The position numbers and the translations under genes are program-made. Positions 57,005-64,000 of a stretch of DNA of 64,000 nt are shown here, one piece after another. Position 1 is the first letter of the stretch, and each line of letters begins with the position of its first letter. Source of the DNA: Diaphorobacter limosus (GTDB lineage Bacteria; Pseudomonadota; Gammaproteobacteria; Burkholderiales; Burkholderiaceae_C); contig NZ_CP136921.1 in the NCBI RefSeq assembly GCF_033100095.1, positions 342,501 to 406,500 of the forward strand, given 5' to 3'. A model generated the notes under the pieces. The model was not told the origin of the DNA. It made no database searches and saw only the letters and a program-made list of their open reading frames with translations.

Positions 57005-57820
57005 ATGAACCAAGATCCGCAACCCATATCCCCGGCGGCGCTGCCGACGCTGTATGTCTCGCATGGTGCGCCGCTGTTTGCTTTGGCGCCGGGCAGCACC
57101 GGCCCGGCGTTGACGCAGTGGGGCGCCCAGCTGCGCGCACAACACCCCGACCTGCGCGGCGTGGTCGTCATGTCGCCGCACTGGATGGCCCAAGGCGTTA
57201 CCGTCATGACCGGCGCGCGGCCCGCCACCTGGCATGACTTTGGTGGCTTTCCGCCCGAGCTCTACCAGCTGCAATACCCGGCGCCGGGCGATCCGGCCCT
57301 GGCTGGCCAGGTGCTGGATCTGCTGCGGCAGGCCGGCATGGATGCCCGGGGCGACGCGGCGCGCCCCTTCGACCATGGCGCCTGGGTGCCGCTGATGCAT
57401 TTGTTCCCGCAGGCCGACCTGCCCGTGGTGCAGCTGGCCCTGCCCCTGGGCGCCGGGCCGGCCGAGGTGCATGCCCTGGGCGCGGCCCTGCGCGGCCTGC
57501 GCGCGCAGGGCGTGCTGCTCGCGGGCTCGGGCAGCATGACGCACAACCTGGCGGAATTCTTCGGGGGTGTGAGCGAGCCCGCACCCTATGTGCTGGAGTT
57601 CAGCCGCTGGATCGAGCAGCAGCTTGAGCGCGGCGACCTGGCGGCGCTGCTGGACTACCGCGCCCGCGCGCCACATGCCCGGCGTGCCCACCCCACCGAG
57701 GAGCATTTCCTGCCGCTGTTTTTTGCGCTGGGGGCGGCGGGTGCGGGCGCCCACGCCGAGTACCTGAGCCGCGAGGTGATGTACGGCATGCTCGCCATGG
57801 ATGCGTTCTCCTTAGGGTGA
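57005..57820 (+). CDS. DODA-type extradiol dioxygenase (YgiD-like)
   Basis: 271-residue non-haem iron enzyme of the LigB superfamily. Metal ligands are likely the histidines in LYVSHGAP (near 20), VVMSPHWM (near 59) and FDHGAWVPLMHLFP, with GSGSMTHNL later. Some relatives are 4,5-DOPA dioxygenases; physiological substrate unknown. ATG 57005. Single gene with a short repeat after it. Confidence 0.87.
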   Translation: MNQDPQPISPAALPTLYVSHGAPLFALAPGSTGPALTQWGAQLRAQHPDLRGVVVMSPHWMAQGVTVMTGARPATWHDFGGFPPELYQLQYPAPGDPALAGQVLDLLRQAGMDARGDAARPFDHGAWVPLMHLFPQADLPVVQLALPLGAGPAEVHALGAALRGLRAQGVLLAGSGSMTHNLAEFFGGVSEPAPYVLEFSRWIEQQLERGDLAALLDYRARAPHARRAHPTEEHFLPLFFALGAAGAGAHAEYLSREVMYGMLAMDAFSLG

Positions 57821-57827
57821 AATTGGC

Positions 57828-57868
57828 CCATAGCCCTTTGTACAAAAGCGCGAACAGCTATCAATAAA
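57828..57868. repeat. Short palindromic repeat, copy 11
   Basis: CCATAGCCCTTTGTACAAAA then GCGCGAACAGCTATCAATAA, a diverged copy 10 bp after the dioxygenase stop. The remaining gap to 57951 shows nothing else. Confidence 0.65.
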
Positions 57869-57951
57869 GGAGTTTCAGCACTGCGCAATGTCGGGCGGCA
57901 GCAAGCGTCTCAAATACCCTTTGTGGCGCATTCGGGCATACAGTGGCGTCC

Positions 57952-60588
57952 ATGAATGCTCCCACGCCCATTTCCGCCCTGAACACCATGCCGGACACCG
58001 ATCCGCAAGAAACCGCCGAATGGCGCGACGCCTTTGCCGCCCTGGTTGCCGCCCAAGGCCCGGAGCGAGCGCGCTTCATCCTTGACGAGCTGGCGCGTGC
58101 GGCCCATGCCAGGCGCGTGGGTTGGCAGCCCGAGCTCAATACCCCCCATGTCAATACCATCGCCGCGCAGCAGCAGCCTGTGTTCCCGGGCGACCTGGCG
58201 GTGGAGGAGCGCCTGGCCAGCCTGATGCGCTGGAATGCCCTGGCCATGGTGGTGCGCGCCAACCAGGCCTATGGCGAGCTGGGTGGGCATATCGCCAGCT
58301 ACGCCAGCGCGGCCGATCTGTTCGAGGCCGGCTTCAACCATTTCTTCCATGCCCGCGAAGGGCTGGAGCCGGGCCAGCACCGCGGCGATCTGGTGTTTTT
58401 TCAGCCGCACAGCGCGCCCGGCGTGTACGCGCGCGCCTACCTCGAAGGCTTTTTGAGCGAGCAGGATTTGCTGCATTTCCGCCAGGAGATCACCGCCCCC
58501 ACGGTGGGCGTGCGCGGCCTGTGCAGCTACCCGCACCCCTGGTCCATGCCGGATTTTTGGCAGTTTCCGACTGGCTCCATGGGCATAGGCCCGATCAGCA
58601 GCATCTACCACGCGCGCTTCATGCACTTCTTGACCGACCGCGGCCTGCTCGACTGCAGCGGGCGCAAGGTCTGGGGCGTGTTTGGCGACGGCGAGATGGA
58701 CGAGCCCGAGAGCACCAGCGCGCTGACCCTGGCCTCGCGCGAGGGCCTGGACAACCTGGTCTGGGTGGTCAACTGCAACCTGCAGCGGCTCGATGGCCCG
58801 GTGCGCGGCAACGGCAGCATCGTCGCTGAGCTCGAGCGCCTGTTCACCGGTAGCGGCTGGAACGTCATCAAGCTGATGTGGGGCAGCGACTGGGACGGCC
58901 TGTTCGCGCGCGACCTGACGGGCGCCCTGGTGCGCACCCTGGGCGAGACGGTGGACGGCCAGATGCAGACCTTTGCCGCCAAGGACGGGCGCTACAACCG
59001 CGACCATTTCTTTGGCCAAAGCCCCGCGCTGCAGCAGCTGGCCCAGGGCATGACCGACGAGCAGATCGATCGCCTGAAACGCGGCGGCCACGACCTGGTG
59101 AAGATTTACGCCGCCTACGCGCAAGCGGCCGCGCACAAGGGCCAGCCCACGGTCATCCTGGCGCACACCAAGAAGGGCTACGGCATGGGCACGGCCGGCC
59201 AGGGCAAGATGACCACGCACAGCCAGAAGAAGCTCGATGACCAGGAGCTGATCGAATTTCGCAACCGCTTCAACCTGCCGCTTACCGACGCGCAGGCGGT
59301 GGGCCTGGAATTCTTGAAGCCCGCGCCCGACAGCGCCGAGATGCAGTACCTGCAGGCGCGGCGTGCGCAGCTGGGCGGCTACCTGCCACGGCGTCAAGCC
59401 ACGTGCGAGCCTCTGCCGGTGCCGCCGCTGGCCAGCTACGCCCAATTTGCCCTGCAGGCCGATGGCAAGGACATGAGCACCACCATGGCCTTTGTGCGCA
59501 TGCTCGGCGGCCTGCTCAAAGACGCCAGCCTGGGCCCGCGCATCGTGCCCATCGTCGCCGACGAGGCGCGCACCTTCGGCATGGCCAACCTGTTCAAGCA
59601 GGTCGGCATCTACAGCAACGTCGGCCAGCGCTACGCACCCGAGGACATAGGCTCCATCCTCTCGTACCGCGAGGCCAAGGACGGGCAGATTCTGGAAGAG
59701 GGCATCAGCGAGGCCGGCGCCATCGCCAGCTGGACGGCGGCGGCCACCAGCTACAGCGTGCACGGCCTGGCCATGCTGCCGTTCTACATTTACTACTCGA
59801 TGTTCGGCTTTCAGCGCGTGGGCGACGCCATCTGGGCCGCCGCCGACCAGCGCGCGCGCGGCTTTCTGCTGGGCGCCACCAGCGGGCGCACCACGCTGGG
59901 CGGCGAGGGCCTGCAGCACCAGGACGGCAGCAGCCACCTCATCGCCGCCACCATCCCCAACTGCAAGGCCTACGACCCGGCCTTTGCCGGCGAGATGGCG
60001 GTGATTGTGGACGCGGGCATGCGCGAGATGCTGACCGAGCAGCGCGACGTTTTCTACTACGTCACGCTGATGAACGAGAACTACGCCCAGCCCGACCTGC
60101 CCGAAACCGCGCACCCGGGGGTGCTGCGTGGTTGCTACTTGTTCGATAGCTATCCGCGCTTGTCGGACGGGCGCGAGGCGCCTGTTTCATCTGCAAAACA
60201 GGTGACGCTGCTGGGCTCGGGCGCCATCCTCACCGAGGTCGTCAAGGCCGCCGAGCTGCTGGCGGCCGAGGGCATTGGCGCGCAAGTGCTCAGCGTGACC
60301 AGCTGGAGCGAGCTGGCGCGCGATGGCCAGGCCTGCGAGGACAGCGGTGCGACGCCCTGGATCGCCCAGGTGCTGGCGAGTTGCGGCGGCCCCATCGTCG
60401 CCGCCACCGACTATGTGCGCGCCGTGCCCGAGAGCGTGCGTGCCTATGTCCCGGTCGGGCGTGCCTACCGCACACTGGGCACCGACGGCTTTGGCCGCAG
60501 CGACACGCGCGCCGCGCTGCGCTGCTTCTTCCGGGTGGATGCGGCGCATATTGCCGCGGCCGCCCGGCAGGCCCTGGCCCAGGGGTGA
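57952..60588 (+). CDS. Homodimeric AceE-type 2-oxoacid dehydrogenase E1
   Basis: 878-residue thiamine-diphosphate enzyme homologous to pyruvate dehydrogenase E1 (AceE, 887 in E. coli). The ThDP motif runs from VFGDGEMDEPES (near 245) to NCNLQRLDG (near 275). Other AceE segments: LMRWNALAMVVRANQ, SFPTGSMG-type QFPTGSMGIGPI, TKKGYGMGTAGQGKMTTHSQKK. No E2 or E3 gene is adjacent, so it may be a paralogue (compare MdeB, which acts on 2-oxobutyrate). ATG 57952 preferred to GTG 57943. Confidence 0.88.
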   Translation: MNAPTPISALNTMPDTDPQETAEWRDAFAALVAAQGPERARFILDELARAAHARRVGWQPELNTPHVNTIAAQQQPVFPGDLAVEERLASLMRWNALAMVVRANQAYGELGGHIASYASAADLFEAGFNHFFHAREGLEPGQHRGDLVFFQPHSAPGVYARAYLEGFLSEQDLLHFRQEITAPTVGVRGLCSYPHPWSMPDFWQFPTGSMGIGPISSIYHARFMHFLTDRGLLDCSGRKVWGVFGDGEMDEPESTSALTLASREGLDNLVWVVNCNLQRLDGPVRGNGSIVAELERLFTGSGWNVIKLMWGSDWDGLFARDLTGALVRTLGETVDGQMQTFAAKDGRYNRDHFFGQSPALQQLAQGMTDEQIDRLKRGGHDLVKIYAAYAQAAAHKGQPTVILAHTKKGYGMGTAGQGKMTTHSQKKLDDQELIEFRNRFNLPLTDAQAVGLEFLKPAPDSAEMQYLQARRAQLGGYLPRRQATCEPLPVPPLASYAQFALQADGKDMSTTMAFVRMLGGLLKDASLGPRIVPIVADEARTFGMANLFKQVGIYSNVGQRYAPEDIGSILSYREAKDGQILEEGISEAGAIASWTAAATSYSVHGLAMLPFYIYYSMFGFQRVGDAIWAAADQRARGFLLGATSGRTTLGGEGLQHQDGSSHLIAATIPNCKAYDPAFAGEMAVIVDAGMREMLTEQRDVFYYVTLMNENYAQPDLPETAHPGVLRGCYLFDSYPRLSDGREAPVSSAKQVTLLGSGAILTEVVKAAELLAAEGIGAQVLSVTSWSELARDGQACEDSGATPWIAQVLASCGGPIVAATDYVRAVPESVRAYVPVGRAYRTLGTDGFGRSDTRAALRCFFRVDAAHIAAAARQALAQG

Positions 60589-60752
60589 AGGGCGGGTAAA
60601 GCGCATAAAGCGGGCTCGGGCGCGGCGGCGGCGCGCAGTTTGTAACCAATGGGGTGGCTGGCGCGTTATGCCTGGCATTGCGCCCCTTTGCCGAGCCCGA
60701 TGCCCTGGGCGGCGCTGAACCGTGCGCACCCGTTCATCTCCCGCCATCTTTC

Positions 60753-61901
60753 ATGTCCCACATTCAACGCAGCGCCCTTATCGACTGCACCAAGGGCCTG
60801 GCCTGCGCGGCCATCGTCTGGCACCACCTCGCTTTCTATGGCCCCATGTCCGACCAGCTGGGCCAGGTTCTGCCCGGCCTCATGGCCTGGCTGCAGGAAG
60901 ATGCGCGCATGGCGGTGCAGGTGTTTCTGGTGCTGGGTGGCTTTCTGGCGGCTGCCAGCCTGGCGCCGCGTGGCCATGCGCGGTTTGATGACCCCTGGCC
61001 GCGCATGGCGCGGCGCTTTGTGCGCCTGGTGCTGCCCTATGCCGTGGCGCTGGTCGTGGCTATCCTCGTGCAGGCGGCGGTGCGGCCGTGGTTTGCGCAT
61101 GACTCGGTGTCGGCCGAGCCCGGCCTGTGGCAGTTGCTGGCGCATGCGCTGCTGCTGCAGGGCGTGCTGGGCGAGGAGTCGCTGTCGGCCGGGGTCTGGT
61201 ATGTGGCCATCGACTTCCAGCTGTTCGTGCTGACCACCATGCTGCTGGCCGGGGCGACCACGGCCGCCACGCGGCTGCGCGCGCGCTGGGGTGGCGACCG
61301 GCTGGCGCGCCGTTGGCCCTGGGCCATGACCGGCGCGCAGCTGCTGGTGGTGTTGGGGGTGGCTGCGTCGCTGCTGGGCTTCAACCGCGCTGCGCAGTGG
61401 GACAACTGGGCGCTGTACTTTTTTGGCGCCTATGGGCTGGGCATGCTGGCCTATTGGGCCGTGCAGTCGCGGCGGCCCTGGGGTGCCTGGGGCTGGGCGC
61501 TGTTGCTGGCCGCCCTGGTGCTGGCGGCGCTGGCGCTGGAGTGGCGCGCGCGCATCGCATTGGCCGGCGCCACGGCGCTGCTGCTGGTGCCGGCCCTGCG
61601 CCTGCCGGCCGTGGCGCGCTGGGGCGGCTGGGCGCCCTTGAACCGGCTGGGGCAGATCTCCTACTCGGTCTTTCTCGTCCACTTTGCCGTGTGCGTGGCC
61701 GTGAACGCCGTGGTCAGCTGGTTCTGGCCGCAGGCCCTGGGGGCGGTAGCCGCGGGCATGGTACTGGCGTTTGTGCTGTCGATTGCCGCCGGCCATCTGC
61801 TGTACGAGCGCGTCGAGCGCCAACTGCCTTCCTGGCAGGAGGCGCTGCGCTGGCAGGCGGGCATGGTGGGTGCCGGGCTGATCAGCAGTGCCCTGATGTG
61901 A
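60753..61901 (+). CDS. Acyltransferase-3 family membrane protein
   Basis: 382 residues with about ten membrane helices. The start (SALIDCTKGLACAAIVWHHLAFYGPMSD) has the catalytic His of acyltransferase 3 proteins (OafA/NodX-like), which acylate sugars of LPS or exopolysaccharide. R-x10-like and LPYAVAL motifs follow, and QISYSVFLVHF is typical of the last helices. Substrate unknown. ATG 60753 is chosen because the upstream open frame is not membrane-like. No LPS genes nearby. Confidence 0.83.
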   Translation: MSHIQRSALIDCTKGLACAAIVWHHLAFYGPMSDQLGQVLPGLMAWLQEDARMAVQVFLVLGGFLAAASLAPRGHARFDDPWPRMARRFVRLVLPYAVALVVAILVQAAVRPWFAHDSVSAEPGLWQLLAHALLLQGVLGEESLSAGVWYVAIDFQLFVLTTMLLAGATTAATRLRARWGGDRLARRWPWAMTGAQLLVVLGVAASLLGFNRAAQWDNWALYFFGAYGLGMLAYWAVQSRRPWGAWGWALLLAALVLAALALEWRARIALAGATALLLVPALRLPAVARWGGWAPLNRLGQISYSVFLVHFAVCVAVNAVVSWFWPQALGAVAAGMVLAFVLSIAAGHLLYERVERQLPSWQEALRWQAGMVGAGLISSALM

Positions 61902-61913
61902 GGGACGGGCAGA

Positions 61914-61938
61914 AAAAAAAGCAGCCCGCGAGGGCTGC
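61914..61938 (-). terminator. Terminator of rnk
   Basis: Minus strand: GCAGCCC, loop TCGC, GGGCTGC, then eight T residues, 26 bp after the rnk stop. Also usable for the convergent acyltransferase. Confidence 0.88.
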
Positions 61939-61964
61939 CTGTTGAACCAGCTACCGCGCCAGGC

Positions 61965-62372
61965 TCAGCGGTGCAGCTCGCCGGCGTTCTCGGGCTGGTA
62001 TTCGATGGCATCGACGCGCACCGTGACCCGGCCCGTGGGGCTGGGCATGGGCAGTTCGTCGCCCACGCTCAGGCCGAGCAGGGCAATGCCGACGGGGGCG
62101 AACACCGACACCTTGTTGTCGCTGCCGTCCATCTCCTTGGGATAGACCAGGGTCAGGGTGCTGCTCTTGCCGGTCTCCAGCATGGTGAAGCGCACGGTGG
62201 AGTTCATGGTGACCACATTCGGCGGCATGTCCTTGGGGTCGAGCACATCGGCGCGGTCAAGCTCGGCCTCCAGTGCGTCCCGGCCAGGGAAATCGCCGGT
62301 CTGCTTTTCCAGCAAGGATTCCAGGCGCTCGAAGTCCAGCGACGAGACGGTGATGGATGGTTTGCTGTTCAT
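61965..62372 (-). CDS. rnk: Regulator of nucleoside diphosphate kinase (Rnk)
   Basis: 135 residues. The N-terminal short coiled coil (DFERLESLLEKQTG, DALEAELDRADVL) and the C-terminal FKBP-like GreA/GreB domain (STLTLVYPKEMDGSDNKVSVFAPVGIALLGLSVGDELP) are those of Rnk, which binds RNA polymerase. Its coiled coil is too short to reach the active site as GreA does. ATG 62372 after AAGGGA. Single gene. Confidence 0.9.
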   Translation of the reverse strand: MNSKPSITVSSLDFERLESLLEKQTGDFPGRDALEAELDRADVLDPKDMPPNVVTMNSTVRFTMLETGKSSTLTLVYPKEMDGSDNKVSVFAPVGIALLGLSVGDELPMPSPTGRVTVRVDAIEYQPENAGELHR

Positions 62373-62456
62373 GTTGGTTCCCTTGGTACGAATAGACGGG
62401 GCAAAAACGGACAAAAGCCCGGGCAACGGGGTTGTCCGGGCCAAGGCGTTTTTGCA

Positions 62457-62482
62457 TGCAAAAAAAAGGCACCCAACGGTGC
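62457..62482 (-). terminator. Terminator of mscS
   Basis: Minus strand: GCACC, loop GTTG, GGTGC followed by CTTTTTTTT, about 110 bp after the mscS stop and upstream of rnk. Confidence 0.75.
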
Positions 62483-62589
62483 GTTGCGCTCCATTGTCGG
62501 GCCAGTACGGGTTTTTGCCAAGGTTTGCCGCACTGGCCGACTGTGATTTTTTGTGCGCTTGCGCAAACAGGCGCAATCGCTTAAGCGCG

Positions 62590-63408
62590 CTATTGCATGG
62601 CCGACTGGCGGTAGGCCATGGGGGTCTCTGGCACCGGGTAGCCGGCGGCGCCAAAGGTTTCGACGATGGCCTTGTGGGTGTCGAAGTACACCTGCCAGTA
62701 ATGGTCGGTGTGGGTGAAGGGGCGCACGCACAGCTTGGGGCCCTCGGGCGTGAATTCCAGGATCTCGATCACCGGCGCCGGGTCGGTCGCTACGTTGGGG
62801 ATGGCGGCGATCACCGGTTGCAGGCGCGCAATCGCGTCCAGCGGGTTGACGCTGTTGGCCACCTTGGCCACGCAATCGACGCGGCGCACGGGCAGGGCAC
62901 TGTAGTTCTGGATGTTGTCGCCAAACACCTTGCCGTTGCCCACCACGGTAACCACGTTGTCGGGCGTGATGACAGTGGTGGCAAACAGGCCCAGCTCTTT
63001 CACGGTGCCCACCACGCCCCCGGCGCTGATGAAGTCGCCCACCTTGTACGGGCGCAGCACCTGCATGAACACGCCGGCGGCAAAGTTGCCCAGCATGCCG
63101 CTCCAGGCTGCGCCTATGGCCAGGCCGGCGCCGGCCAGCAGGGCGGCAAACGAGGTGGTCTTGACGCCGAAGATGTCCAGGATGGCCAGGATCAGGACGA
63201 TGTTCATCAGCACCGAGGCGATGGATTGCAGGTATTGCGACAGCGTGGCGTCGATCTTGTTACCGCGCTCGAAGACCTTGCCCATCAGGCGCACCGCCAG
63301 GCTGATGAGCCAGCGGCCCACCACCCAGGCGGCAATCGCCGTGAGCAGCTTGATGCCGAATTCAGCCCCTTGGGGACTGATGAATTGCCAGATTTCTTGG
63401 GCGTTCAT
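62590..63408 (-). CDS. mscS: Small-conductance mechanosensitive channel MscS
   Basis: 272-residue inner-membrane channel (E. coli MscS 286) opening under membrane tension. Three N-terminal helices are followed by the pore helix with conserved Gly/Ala pattern (FAALLAGAGLAIGAAWSGMLGNFAAGVFMQVLRPYKVGD, near 85-125) and the beta domain (ELGLFATTVITPDNVVTVVGNGKVFGDNIQNYS). ATG 63408 with AGGAGGC upstream. Single gene with a terminator. Confidence 0.94.
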   Translation of the reverse strand: MNAQEIWQFISPQGAEFGIKLLTAIAAWVVGRWLISLAVRLMGKVFERGNKIDATLSQYLQSIASVLMNIVLILAILDIFGVKTTSFAALLAGAGLAIGAAWSGMLGNFAAGVFMQVLRPYKVGDFISAGGVVGTVKELGLFATTVITPDNVVTVVGNGKVFGDNIQNYSALPVRRVDCVAKVANSVNPLDAIARLQPVIAAIPNVATDPAPVIEILEFTPEGPKLCVRPFTHTDHYWQVYFDTHKAIVETFGAAGYPVPETPMAYRQSAMQ

Positions 63409-63489
63409 GGAGCCTCCTGCTGCAAAAAAAGGGCTCCATCCTATGGCCTGTGACTATCGACCAATGCAAATCATTGCAAACGCCTGATG

Positions 63490-64000
63490 CTATCCGGCCA
63501 GTTGCTGCGCGTGGTGGCGCAGGTGATCCTGGACAAAGGTTTGTATGAAGTAGTAGCCATGGTCGTAGCCCTCGTGGCGGCGCAGCGTGAGCGGCTGGCC
63601 GACGAGCGCGCAGGCGGCGTTGAACAGCTCCGGGTGCAGCTGCTCGGCCAGGAATTTGTCGGCCAGGCCCTGGTCGATGAGGATGCCGGCCGGATAGGGC
63701 GCTGTGCTCTGCTGCTCCATGAGCCCGGTGGCGTCATGCGCGCCCCAGCCGGCGCGATCCGGGCCCAGGTAGCCCGTGAAGGCCTTCACGCCCCAGGGGC
63801 AGCGCGTGGGCGCGCAGATGGGTGCGAAGGCCGACAGGCTCTTGAAGCGCCCCGGGTGGCGCAGCGCCAGCGTGAGCGCGCCATGCCCGCCCATGCTGTG
63901 GCCAAAAATGCCCAGCCGCGCGCCGTCGATGGGCAGGGCGCTGCCGGCCAGCGGCAGCAGCTCGTCCAGCAGATAGCTCTCCATGCGCCAGTGCGCGGCC
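63490..64000 (-). CDS. fghA: S-formylglutathione hydrolase, C-terminal part
   Basis: The frame runs off the right edge; 169 residues are visible and about 110 N-terminal residues are missing. It hydrolyses S-formylglutathione in glutathione-dependent formaldehyde detoxification. AAHWRMESYLLDELLPL and IFGHSMGGHGALTLALRHP (nucleophile serine), DQGLADKFL (Asp) and YDHGYYFIQTF (His) complete an esterase-D active site. The internal ATG 63984 is not the start. The dehydrogenase partner is presumably outside the window. Confidence 0.92.
   Translation of the reverse strand, partial: AAHWRMESYLLDELLPLAGSALPIDGARLGIFGHSMGGHGALTLALRHPGRFKSLSAFAPICAPTRCPWGVKAFTGYLGPDRAGWGAHDATGLMEQQSTAPYPAGILIDQGLADKFLAEQLHPELFNAACALVGQPLTLRRHEGYDHGYYFIQTFVQDHLRHHAQQLAG

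Noticed and set aside
60140..60170. GATAGCTATCCGCGCTTGTC in the E1 gene as another short-repeat copy
   Set aside because: Only ATAGCTA and GCGCTT match; no second arm, and the encoded FDSYPRLSDG is ordinary E1 sequence.

Overview
The window is chromosomal DNA from a high-GC beta-proteobacterium, most likely Comamonadaceae (Acidovorax/Alicycliphilus-like). The evidence is the protein sequences, the folC-dedD-cvpA-purF order, a phasin gene with PhaR-type operators, and a dense family of short palindromic intergenic repeats that I associate with that family. I cannot confirm the genus without a search. Coding density is high. I see no prophage, CRISPR array, conjugative genes, rRNA or complete insertion sequence. 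Genes reach both edges: an ABC-transporter component at the left and S-formylglutathione hydrolase at the right.

Layout. 1-3129: tail of a probable solute-binding protein, a fused two-domain permease and its ATPase (Fe3+/AfuABC-like). 3196-8823: aldo/keto reductase, YbaK deacylase, PlsY, a degenerate HD-GYP protein, a periplasmic aspartic protease, YajQ and MurB. 8930-12642: SPW membrane protein, a preQ1-I-like riboswitch controlling yhhQ-queC (queuosine precursor uptake and synthesis), argG and ppnP. 12770-20997: glycine-zipper protein, YffB-like reductase, folC-dedD-cvpA-purF-metZ-gltX. 21059-21667: the tRNA triplet Ala-Glu-Asp present twice in tandem. 21788-24543: acyl-CoA-type SDR, iron-binding FbpA with a Fur-like promoter, and a phasin. 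24766-36781: thioesterase, pncB, antiporter, hydroxyacid dehydrogenase, rmuC, LOG protein, crcB, M14 peptidase, SDR, gshA. 36819-49552: FUSC protein, YlqF GTPase, an unrecognised 611-residue protein, TruC, DHH phosphoesterase, amidase, SNase-like nuclease, RarD-like transporter, RluE, M23 peptidase. 49801-64000: aspA, META/DUF4377 lipoprotein, DUF924, glnS, PY/His-rich secreted protein, aroQ, hydrolase, arfB, dioxygenase, an orphan AceE-type E1, acyltransferase-3, rnk, mscS, fghA.

The gene content is mostly housekeeping. What stands out is between the genes: (i) about twelve copies of a ~45-bp palindromic element, some directly at start codons and some contributing codons; (ii) two copies of a ~166-bp MITE-like element with inverted ends; (iii) a different 321-bp element with perfect 18-bp terminal inverted repeats and a TAA target duplication; (iv) a cluster of GC-rich REP units in alternating orientation. 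Regulatory sites that can be read directly include the preQ1-like riboswitch, a Fur-like box, two PhaR-like operators and a LiuR-like palindrome.
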